Assembly: GCA_021816565.1 (NCBI GenBank)
Contig: JAKAXN010000285.1
Coordinates: 1 to 6,074, forward strand
Source of the DNA: Actinomycetes bacterium
GTDB lineage: Bacteria; Actinomycetota; Acidimicrobiia; Acidimicrobiales; Palsa-688
Direction: 5' to 3'
DNA length: 6,074 nt
Positions 1 to 5,463 of the stretch are shown piece after piece. The notes beneath the pieces are model-generated. The model was not told the origin of the DNA. It saw only the letters and a program-made list of their open reading frames with translations, and searched no databases. The position numbers were made by a program, and so were the translations under genes. Numbering within the stretch: position 1 is the stretch's first letter; each line of letters opens with the position of its first letter.

Positions 1-856
1 CCTGGGCGTAGGCCTGCTCGGCGGCCCGTCGGGTCAGGGTGTTGACGTTGGGCAGGACCTGGCAGGCCTCCTCCCACGGGTCGGTGGTGAGGACCGACGC
101 CGACACCTTCACGGCCCGGCGCTGCTGGTCCGGTGACAGGGTCTTCAGCTTGGCGCCCGACACCACGACCGCCGCGGCCGCCCCGTCGCAGTTGGCGGAG
201 CACATGGGCCGGGTGTTCGGGTAGGCGATCATCACGTCGTTCATGATCTGCTCGAGGCTCATGCGCTTGGTGTAGGCGGCCAGGGGGTTGAGCGTCGAGT
301 GGGCGTGGTTCTTCTCCGAGATGCGGGCGAACAGCTCGAACGACGTCCCCCCGTAGCGGTGGCCGTACTCCATGCCGATCTGGGCGAACACGCCGGGCAT
401 GGTCTCGGTGCCGACCCGGCCGTCGAGGGGGGCCACCGCTCCGAAGCGGCCCTGGGGGCTGTAGACGTTGCCGCTGTCCTTGCTGCGGCCCCCCGAGCCG
501 AGCAGACCGGCCCCGGCCAGCTTCTCGACCCCCACGGCCAGGCCCATGTCGCACTCCCCCGCCTTCACCGCCATGATGGCGGTGCGCAGCGCCGTGGCGC
601 CGGTGGCGCAGGCGTTGGCCACGTTGTACACCGGGATCCCGGTCTGGCCGATCTGCTTCTGCAGCTGCTGTCCGATGCCGGCGCTGGCCGACATCAGGTT
701 GCCGGCGGCCAGCACCCCGATGTCCTTCATGGTGACCTGGGCGTCGGCCAGGGCGCTCATGGCCGCCTCGGCCGCCAGGTCGACGGTGTCGAGTTCGGGG
801 TGCTTCCCGAACTTCGTCATGTAGATCCCGAGGATCCAGATGTCGTCGTCAGCCAC
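1..856 (-). CDS. Thiolase family protein (SCP-x/lipid-transfer-type), 3' end outside window
   Basis: Probable acyl-CoA thiolase or thiolase-fold aldolase acting in the cytoplasm on CoA thioesters. The 285 visible codons are open with no stop to the window edge. The N-terminal thiolase half is clear: the motif NACATGA places the nucleophilic cysteine at residue 83 (bases 608-610), followed by GECDMGLAVGVEK near residues 100-112 and the second-half motif CSANCDGAAA near 219-228. The C-terminal His and Cys catalytic motifs of thiolases lie beyond base 1 and cannot be checked. The start is GTG at 854-856, one base after the DUF35 stop, with GGAGGGT (864-870) seven bases upstream as ribosome binding site; the next in-frame ATG (codon 13) would cut into the first beta strand. 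The absence of a GHP-type motif so far and the DUF35 partner favour the SCP-x/Ltp2 group over FadA-type beta-ketothiolases. Substrate unknown; fatty acid or steroid side-chain degradation is inferred only. Confidence 0.9.
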   Translation of the reverse strand, partial: MADDDIWILGIYMTKFGKHPELDTVDLAAEAAMSALADAQVTMKDIGVLAAGNLMSASAGIGQQLQKQIGQTGIPVYNVANACATGATALRTAIMAVKAGECDMGLAVGVEKLAGAGLLGSGGRSKDSGNVYSPQGRFGAVAPLDGRVGTETMPGVFAQIGMEYGHRYGGTSFELFARISEKNHAHSTLNPLAAYTKRMSLEQIMNDVMIAYPNTRPMCSANCDGAAAAVVVSGAKLKTLSPDQQRRAVKVSASVLTTDPWEEACQVLPNVNTLTRRAAEQAYAQ

Positions 857-857
857 C

Positions 858-1259
858 TCAGTCACCCTCCACTGGTTCGAAACCGAAGCCGACGGCCTCG
901 GTGCCCTCGTCGTCGGTGCCGACCACGTAGGTGGCCAGCCGCACCTTCATGCCCGTGCGCACGTGCTCGGGGTCGGCCGGCGTGTTGACCACGTTTCCCC
1001 TGACGCTGGTGCCGTCGCAGTCGACCACACCGGCGACGAACGGCACGGGGACGCCCGGCGCGGCGTAGGCCACGATCGTGAAGCTGCGCAACTCCCCCTC
1101 GGTGGGCACCTCGAACGGCTTGAAAGACGTTCCGAAGCACCCGGCGCAGGCGTTGCGGCGGTCGAAGTACCGGGCCCCGCAGCTCTCGCACTCGTGGGCC
1201 ACCAGGTGGGGGCTGTCCCCGAGGACCAGATAGTCGACCAGCGGGACCTGCTTCCCCAT
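858..1259 (-). CDS. DUF35 zinc-ribbon/OB-fold protein, thiolase partner
   Basis: A 133-residue Zn-ribbon plus OB-fold protein (DUF35 family). In characterised systems such proteins bind a thiolase-fold partner and help hold or channel the acyl-CoA, as in the ChsH2/Ltp2 steroid aldolase and the archaeal thiolase/HMG-CoA synthase complex. The rubredoxin-like ribbon is at residues 24-41, with cysteines 24, 27, 38 and 41 (CxxC-x10-CxxC). The OB-fold follows at about 50-130, with the typical GELRSFTIV and GVPVPFVAGVVD strands. The ATG at 1257-1259 is preferred over upstream in-frame starts because GAGGGAG (1265-1271) lies five bases ahead and the protein then begins where the family normally does. 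The thiolase gene follows one base downstream, so the two are almost certainly one transcript and co-translated. All four zinc ligands are intact. Confidence 0.92.
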   Translation of the reverse strand: MGKQVPLVDYLVLGDSPHLVAHECESCGARYFDRRNACAGCFGTSFKPFEVPTEGELRSFTIVAYAAPGVPVPFVAGVVDCDGTSVRGNVVNTPADPEHVRTGMKVRLATYVVGTDDEGTEAVGFGFEPVEGD

Positions 1260-1264
1260 GCGTT

Positions 1265-1271
1265 CTCCCTC
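1265..1271 (-). promoter_or_regulatory. Ribosome binding site of the DUF35 gene
   Basis: GAGGGAG on the minus strand, five bases before the ATG at 1259. It decides the start against an upstream in-frame ATG that would add 22 low-complexity residues. Confidence 0.7.
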
Positions 1272-1312
1272 TTTGCCTTCTCCGGGCGGCCGGCCCCTCG
1301 CCAGCCGGCCTG

Positions 1313-1342
1313 ACAGTAGCTCCACCCTAGCGCCGCTCCCAA
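1313..1342 (-). promoter_or_regulatory. Possible promoter of the DUF35-thiolase operon
   Basis: On the minus strand TTGGGA (1337-1342) and TACTGT (1313-1318) are separated by 18 bases. They match four of six -35 bases and the TAnnnT core of a -10 box. Transcription would begin near 1306, giving a leader of about 47 nt that includes the ribosome binding site. In such GC-rich DNA this match is only moderately better than chance. Confidence 0.25.
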
Positions 1343-1410
1343 GTCCTCGGCCGGATTTCGGTGTCCCCTATTCGGTGGATGTCGGGTCGGTCGGGGCTCA
1401 TCCCCGCCGG

Positions 1411-1442
1411 GTGACGCCCGGGGAGGCCCCTGGCCCTACGTT
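1411..1442 (+). promoter_or_regulatory. Possible -10 box close to the SCP2 gene start (near-leaderless)
   Basis: TACGTT (1437-1442) has the TAnnnT pattern of an actinobacterial -10 box and ends eight bases before the ATG at 1451. Transcription would start at about 1449-1451, leaving almost no 5' leader. That fits the lack of a convincing Shine-Dalgarno sequence before this ATG. GTGACG (1411-1416) is a weak -35 candidate with a long 20-base spacer. Inferred from pattern only. Confidence 0.35.
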
Positions 1443-1450
1443 CAGCGGGC

Positions 1451-1846
1451 ATGGCACCTCTCGAAGCTCCTCCACGGACCGGCGGGCGGGCCGCCTCCTT
1501 CTTCCAGGGACTGGGCCGGCGGGGCTACGAACCCATGCTCGGGCGGGTCAGGGGATCCATCCGCTTCGATGTCCGCGACGGCGAGCGGGCCGGTCACTGG
1601 TTCGTTCTGATCGACCGGGGCCACCTGGCGGTGTCACGCCGCCACGACGCCGCCGACGCAGTGGTGGACACAGGCGCCTCGGTGCTCGACGGGATCGTCA
1701 GCGGCCAGGTGAACACCACGGCGGCGGTGCTGCGCGGCGAGGTGCGGGTGCAGGGGGACCTGCATCTGCTCCTGATGTTCGACCGGCTCATGCCGGGACC
1801 GCCGAGCTCGTCGGGGAGCCCGGCGCTGCGGAGGGAGACCCGGTGA
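1451..1846 (+). CDS. Small SCP2 sterol-binding-like domain protein
   Basis: A 131-residue protein resembling a single SCP2 (sterol carrier protein 2-like) domain, which in other proteins forms a hydrophobic pocket for lipids or acyl chains. The similarity is in the pattern of residues 32-115: GSIRFDVRDGERAG, then a beta strand and turn (WFVLIDRGHLAV), then VLDGIVSGQVNTTAAVLRGEVRVQGD and the closing helix LHLLLMFDRLMPG. The first ~30 residues are basic and not hydrophobic enough for a signal peptide, and no membrane segment is seen, so it is likely cytoplasmic. The ATG at 1451 has no clear ribosome binding site; translation may be leaderless from the TACGTT element, or start at the internal ATG at 1535 (residue 29), just before the domain. 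The stop overlaps the start of the glycosidase gene (GTGA), implying coupled translation and roughly matched amounts. Ligand unknown. Domain assignment is by eye. Confidence 0.75.
   Translation: MAPLEAPPRTGGRAASFFQGLGRRGYEPMLGRVRGSIRFDVRDGERAGHWFVLIDRGHLAVSRRHDAADAVVDTGASVLDGIVSGQVNTTAAVLRGEVRVQGDLHLLLMFDRLMPGPPSSSGSPALRRETR
1830..1837 (+). promoter_or_regulatory. Ribosome binding site of the glycosidase gene
   Basis: GGAGGGAG inside the end of the SCP2 gene, five bases before GTG at 1843. This strong site fixes the glycosidase start and excludes the much longer open frame that runs back to about 1258 without a stop. Confidence 0.8.
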
Positions 1847-3882
1847 GCGCCGGTTCGGTCAGCATCCTCGACGGGAACACCTTCGTGGTGTCCGACCGCG
1901 GCGGGGACATCGACGCCAGCCCCACCGACACCGCCGGCTTCTTCTCCTTCGACACCCGGTTCCTGTCCCGTTGGGTCCTGACGGTGAACGGCCAGCGCCT
2001 CAGCCCGCTCGCCGTCGACGACCTGTCATATTTCGAGACCCGTTTCTTCCTGGTTCCCAGCACCGGGACCGTATATGTCGACGCCAGCTCGTCGGTGATC
2101 CGCCGACGGGCCGTCGGGCTGGGCTTCCGGGAGAGCATCACCGTCTTGAACCACGATGCCCGGCCGCTGACCCTCGAGTTGAGGTTGAGCGCGGGCAGCG
2201 ACTTCGCCGATCTGTTCGAGGTGAAAGACGCCCTGTCCAAGAAGGGGGACTACTACCGTCGGGTGGAAGGTGACCGGCTGGTGCTGGGCTACCGCCGGGA
2301 GGGTCTGCAGCGGTCCACCTCGATCTCGTCGAGCCAGCCCCCGGCCATCGGCGACGACGGCGACCTGGTGTTCCAGGTCGAGATCCCCGGTCACGGTCAG
2401 TGGGCCACCGACCTCACCGTCGCGCCCACCCTGGACCTCGACGGCGCGGGGGTGGCTGGCGGCCTGCCGGGCGGGCTGGCGCCCCAGCGGGACCCGTCGG
2501 CCCGCCTGGCCGCCTGGATGAAGGCCGCCCCCAAGCTGGTGTGCGAGCACGACAGCCTGCGGGCCACGTACCAGCGCAGTCTGATCGACCTGTCGGCGCT
2601 GCGGTTCTCCACCCGCACCGACCCGGGGCACGCCCTGCCGGCGGCCGGCCTGCCGTGGTTCATGACCATCTTCGGGCGCGACAGCATCCTGACCAGCCTC
2701 CAGGCCCTGCCGTTCAACTCGGAGCTGGCAGCCACCACCCTGCGGGCGCTGGGCGAGCGCCAGGGTTCGCGCTCGGACGACTTCCGGGACGAGGATCCGG
2801 GCCGGATCATGCACGAACAGCGCTTCGGCGAGCTGACCGCATTCGAGGAGCGACCCCACTCCCCCTACTACGGGTCGGCCGACGCCACCCCGCTGTATGT
2901 GGTCCTGCTAGACGAGTACGAGCGCTGGACCGGCGATACCGGGCTGGTCCGGGACCTTGAGTACCAGGCCCGCGCCGCGCTCGAGTGGATCGACACCTAC
3001 GCCGACCTGCAGGGGAACGGCTACATCTCCTACCAGCGGCGCAACGAGGACACCGGACTGGAGAACCAGTGCTGGAAGGACTCCTGGGACTCCATCGCCT
3101 ACCGCGACGGCACCCTGCCCGGCTTCCCCCGGGCCACCTGCGAGCTGCAGGGTTACGCCTACGACGCCAAGGTCCGCGCCGCCCGCCTGGCCCGGCTGGT
3201 GTGGAACGACCAGCGGTACGCCGAGCGGCTCGAGGCCCAGGCGGAGGCCCTGAAGAGGCGGTTCAACCAGGATTTCTGGATCGAGGACGGCGGCTACTAC
3301 GCCCTGGCTCTCGACGCCGACGGCCGCCAGGTGGACTCGCTGAGCTCGAACATCGGCCATCTGCTCTGGAGCGGGATCGTGGAGAGGCGCCGGGCCCGCT
3401 CCGTGGTCCGCCACCTGATGGGCGACCGGCTCTACTCCGGCTGGGGCATCCGCACCATGGCCGAAGGGGAGGCCCGGTACAACCCCATCGGCTACCACGT
3501 CGGCACGGTGTGGCCCTTCGACAACTCCTTCATCGCCTGGGGTATGCGCCGCTACGGGTTCAAGGCGGAGGCGGCCCGGGTGGCGGCCGGGATACTCGAC
3601 GCCGCCGAGTACTTCGGCGGCCGGCTGCCGGAAGCATTCAGCGGCTACCGCCGGGAGCTGACCGGCTATCCCGTCGAGTACCCCACCGCGTGCAGCCCCC
3701 AGGCCTGGTCCACCGGGGCGCCGCTGCTGCTCCTGCGGACCATGCTGGGCCTCGAACCGGTGGGCGACCACATGCTGGTCGACCCGGCCATCCCATCGGC
3801 GTTCGGCCAGCTGGAGCTGCTCGACATACCCGGCCGCTGGGGCCTCATGGATGCCTTCGGTCGGGGGCGCATCAGGGCCTGA
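1843..3882 (+). CDS. Glycogen-debranching/amylo-alpha-1,6-glucosidase-like glycoside hydrolase
   Basis: A 679-residue cytoplasmic enzyme of the glycogen-debranching-like family, expected to hydrolyse alpha-glucosidic linkages of glycogen-like or other alpha-glucans. Residues ~8-200 form the beta-rich N-terminal domain typical of these bacterial proteins (FFSFDTRFLSRW near 34-45; FRESITVLNHD near 95-105). From ~225 an (alpha/alpha)6-barrel follows, with WFMTIFGRDS (D280), HSPYYGSADATP (339-350), NQCWKDSWDS (408-417), GWGIRTMAEGEARYNP (533-548), VGTVWPFDNSFIAWG (553-567) and LPEAFSG (E597). By analogy with other (alpha/alpha)6 glycosidases, an Asp of the WKDSWD motif (413 or 416) may be the general acid and E597 the base; this is inference. 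Length is normal and no break is seen. There is no signal peptide. The gene is translationally coupled to the SCP2-like gene. The exact substrate cannot be read from the sequence: glycogen is the default, but the SCP2 partner leaves room for a glycolipid. Confidence 0.9.
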   Translation: MSAGSVSILDGNTFVVSDRGGDIDASPTDTAGFFSFDTRFLSRWVLTVNGQRLSPLAVDDLSYFETRFFLVPSTGTVYVDASSSVIRRRAVGLGFRESITVLNHDARPLTLELRLSAGSDFADLFEVKDALSKKGDYYRRVEGDRLVLGYRREGLQRSTSISSSQPPAIGDDGDLVFQVEIPGHGQWATDLTVAPTLDLDGAGVAGGLPGGLAPQRDPSARLAAWMKAAPKLVCEHDSLRATYQRSLIDLSALRFSTRTDPGHALPAAGLPWFMTIFGRDSILTSLQALPFNSELAATTLRALGERQGSRSDDFRDEDPGRIMHEQRFGELTAFEERPHSPYYGSADATPLYVVLLDEYERWTGDTGLVRDLEYQARAALEWIDTYADLQGNGYISYQRRNEDTGLENQCWKDSWDSIAYRDGTLPGFPRATCELQGYAYDAKVRAARLARLVWNDQRYAERLEAQAEALKRRFNQDFWIEDGGYYALALDADGRQVDSLSSNIGHLLWSGIVERRRARSVVRHLMGDRLYSGWGIRTMAEGEARYNPIGYHVGTVWPFDNSFIAWGMRRYGFKAEAARVAAGILDAAEYFGGRLPEAFSGYRRELTGYPVEYPTACSPQAWSTGAPLLLLRTMLGLEPVGDHMLVDPAIPSAFGQLELLDIPGRWGLMDAFGRGRIRA

Positions 3883-3941
3883 CCGGGGCGGGACGGGGGG
3901 TGTCAACCACCCGGTCCGGTCGATGGGGCAACCTGTAGGCC

Positions 3942-5258
3942 GTGTTTCGGGCAGGGCGGGGTCGGCGGCGCGGACGGCTGGCGCCCGTCTCGGCAGCCGC
4001 GGCGACGGTCCTTCTCGCCGGGGGGCTGGCCGGGCGGGCGTCGCCGGCCTCGGCCGCCGCTGGTGCGCCCGCGCCCGGAGTGGCCGCCATCGTCGCCGAG
4101 CAGCAGGCGGTGGTGAGGCAGAGCCACCAGCTGCCCATCAGCGAGGACCGCTTCCTCGTCGACCAGCTCGACTCGGTGATCACGACCGACCAGCAGGCCC
4201 TGCAGAAGGCCACGTCCGAAGCGTCAGGAGCGGCCGGCCGGCTCCGCGACGCCTCGTCCCGGCTGGCCGGCGACACCGCGGCCCTGGGGTCGGCCAACGT
4301 AGCTCTCGACGCCGACCGGGCCCGGCTGGCCGCCGACCGCCGGGCCCTCAGGTACATAGCGGTCGGCATGTACACCGGGCAGCTGACCAACCCGCAGCCG
4401 ACCAGCCTGCGGGCGCTGGAAGCGGAGCAGCAGAAGGTCATCGACGCCGCGGAGGTGGAGACGGTCACGGGCGTGGTGTTCGGTCACCTGAGGCAGGACC
4501 TGACCGCCGAGGCCGCCGCCCGTCGCCGGCGGGACGGCCTGCTCGGACGGGTCCGCGCCGACGGGGAGCAGGTCGGCGCGGCGCAGCAGGACCGGTCCGC
4601 GGCGCTGGCCCGTTCGCAGGCGGCGACCGCGGCGCTGGCCGGTGACCAGGAGCGGCTGGCCGGCGCCAGGGCTCGGCTGGCCGTCGCCCAGAACGCCCTG
4701 GCCGTGGACCTCGACGCCCTGACCGGGCCGGTGCCGGCCTCCGCCGGCCTGTCCCTGCTCGGCGGGGCCGCTCTCGACGCGGCCCAGCTGGTGAGCTGGT
4801 ACCGCAACCAGGGCTACGTCGATCTCACCCCCGCACCGATCACGCAGCTCGCTGGCTGGTACCTGCAGACCGGGTCCCAGGAGGGGGTCCGCGGGGACGT
4901 GGCCTTCGCCCAGGCCGTGCTCGAGACCGGCGGGTTCAGCTCACCCGACTCGGTTCTCTACAACAACTACGCCGGGATCGGCCATTGTGACACCTGCGCC
5001 ACCGGCTGGAAGTTCCCATCGCCGCACGGGGGAGTGCTCGGGCAGACCCAGCTACTGCGGATCTTCGCCGACGGGAGTCCTCCGCCCGGCAGCCCCGCGC
5101 CGGTTCTGGCCGCGCTGGCCCCCGGCCGTCAGGGCCGGCGGGCGTGCTGCTCCACCTGGGAGTCGCTCACGGGGGTGTGGGCGAGCGACCCGACCTACGG
5201 GGCGCAGATCCTGGGGATCTACCAGCAGATGCTGGCCTCTGCGCTCAGACGGTCCTGA
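3942..5258 (+). CDS. Secreted coiled-coil protein with C-terminal GH73-type glucosaminidase domain
   Basis: A 438-residue probable peptidoglycan hydrolase cleaving beta-1,4 bonds next to N-acetylglucosamine outside the membrane. An arginine-rich n-region (residues 3-12) precedes a hydrophobic stretch (15-30) and a likely signal peptidase I site after SPASA (residue 38). Residues ~45-265 are Ala/Leu/Gln/Arg-rich with heptad-like spacing, a long coiled coil as in PcsB/RipC-type hydrolases, including RALRYIAVGMYTGQ. The catalytic domain spans ~280-438: WYLQTG, then AVLETGGF with the expected catalytic Glu328, YNNYAGIG (340-347), and two cysteine pairs (349/352 and 402/403) that could form disulphides. 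GTG at 3942 is the only start keeping the signal peptide, because an in-frame TAG sits at 3936-3938. No good Shine-Dalgarno sequence precedes it. It lies 59 bases after the glycosidase gene on the same strand, so it may be co-transcribed or have its own promoter. Coiled coils of this kind often keep the enzyme inactive until a partner such as FtsEX engages; that is family knowledge, not visible here. Confidence 0.88.
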   Translation: MFRAGRGRRRGRLAPVSAAAATVLLAGGLAGRASPASAAAGAPAPGVAAIVAEQQAVVRQSHQLPISEDRFLVDQLDSVITTDQQALQKATSEASGAAGRLRDASSRLAGDTAALGSANVALDADRARLAADRRALRYIAVGMYTGQLTNPQPTSLRALEAEQQKVIDAAEVETVTGVVFGHLRQDLTAEAAARRRRDGLLGRVRADGEQVGAAQQDRSAALARSQAATAALAGDQERLAGARARLAVAQNALAVDLDALTGPVPASAGLSLLGGAALDAAQLVSWYRNQGYVDLTPAPITQLAGWYLQTGSQEGVRGDVAFAQAVLETGGFSSPDSVLYNNYAGIGHCDTCATGWKFPSPHGGVLGQTQLLRIFADGSPPPGSPAPVLAALAPGRQGRRACCSTWESLTGVWASDPTYGAQILGIYQQMLASALRRS

Positions 5259-5271
5259 GGCGCCCGGCGCG

Positions 5272-5309
5272 CTTACCTGATCGTTACCGAACCGTAACCT
5301 CACCGAAGC
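5272..5309 (+). promoter_or_regulatory. 11-bp-phased GTnAC/GnAAC array resembling a GlnR or MtrA binding site
   Basis: Four pentamers are spaced exactly 11 bp apart: CTTAC (5272), GTTAC (5283), GTAAC (5294) and GAAGC (5305), each separated by six bases. The Streptomyces GlnR consensus is gTnAC-n6-GaAAc, and MtrA sites have a similar direct-repeat form. The central pair GTTAC-n6-GTAAC fits best; the outer units each deviate by one base. The array is 14 bp after the glucosaminidase stop and 155 bp before the transporter start. Tandem 11-bp phasing is characteristic of OmpR-family regulators binding successive turns of one DNA face. Which regulator binds, if any, is inference. Confidence 0.4.
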
Positions 5310-5324
5310 TGGTCCGCGAGCTGC

Positions 5325-5350
5325 GGAAACCACGCTTGGGCGGTCCGTTT
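5325..5350 (+). promoter_or_regulatory. Possible ECF-sigma promoter of the ABC transporter gene
   Basis: GGAAAC (5325-5330) and CGTTT (5346-5350), 15 bases apart, resemble the AAC and CGT cores of extracytoplasmic-function sigma promoters. Transcription would start near 5357, giving a leader of about 107 nt that contains both inverted repeats below. The element lies 16 bp downstream of the phased array, a suitable distance for an activator. The match is short and the spacer slightly tight. Confidence 0.2.
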
Positions 5351-5380
5351 CTGGTTGCCCCGGTGGTGCGACGCGCCGGT

Positions 5381-5408
5381 CGGTCAGGTCGCCGAGTCGA
5401 CCTGACCG
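5381..5408 (+). repeat. Perfect 11-bp inverted repeat (hairpin, operator or terminator)
   Basis: CGGTCAGGTCG (5381-5391) and its exact reverse complement (5398-5408) flank a six-base loop. In RNA this is a stable GC-rich stem-loop. It could be a terminator for the glucosaminidase transcript, but no T-run follows. As DNA it could be a dyad operator ahead of the transporter gene. Its last three bases overlap the next inverted repeat, so the two structures compete at their shared edge. Confidence 0.6.
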
Positions 5409-5461
5409 GGTAGAGAATCCCCTCCGGGGGGTATTGCACCTTTGCTGCCAGATCTACCCGG
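5406..5461 (+). promoter_or_regulatory. Candidate structured leader RNA upstream of the ABC transporter gene
   Basis: An outer 9-bp perfect stem pairs CCGGGTAGA (5406-5414) with TCTACCCGG (5453-5461), ending two bases before the ATG. Inside it is a 6-bp stem (5417-5422 with 5427-5432, one G-U pair) capped by UCCG, a UNCG-type stable tetraloop closed by C-G, and a small GCA/TGC hairpin (5436-5445). The fold is a compact three-way junction of the kind seen in cis-regulatory RNAs. The outer stem covers part of GGAG (5460-5463). Fold deduced by eye; I do not recognise a known riboswitch class. Confidence 0.4.
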
Positions 5462-5463
5462 AG

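Noticed and set aside
299..988. A 229-residue plus-strand open frame opposite the thiolase and DUF35 genes
   Set aside because: No recognisable motif, compositionally biased, and antisense to two convincing family members.
1258..3882. An 874-residue open frame covering the SCP2 gene and the glycosidase
   Set aside because: The first ~195 codons are low-complexity out-of-frame translation of the promoter region and SCP2 gene. A strong ribosome binding site and family alignment place the true start at GTG 1843.
2908..3906. A 332-residue minus-strand open frame opposite the glycosidase
   Set aside because: It is rich in Gly, Ala, Pro, Val and Arg with no motif and mirrors a clearly coding plus strand; typical shadow frame in GC-rich DNA.
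3898..3912. GGGTG/CACCC hairpin between the glycosidase and glucosaminidase genes as a terminator
   Set aside because: Only a 5-bp stem with a 5-base loop and no T-run; too weak to claim as a terminator.
3942..4000. Twin-arginine (Tat) signal at the glucosaminidase N-terminus
   Set aside because: Arginines are abundant (residues 8-10 and 12), but the run lacks the x-F-L-K part of the motif; an ordinary Sec signal peptide is the better reading.
5260..5270. GCGC-CCG-GCGC mini palindrome just after the glucosaminidase stop
   Set aside because: A 4-bp stem with a 3-base loop in GC-rich DNA is expected by chance.
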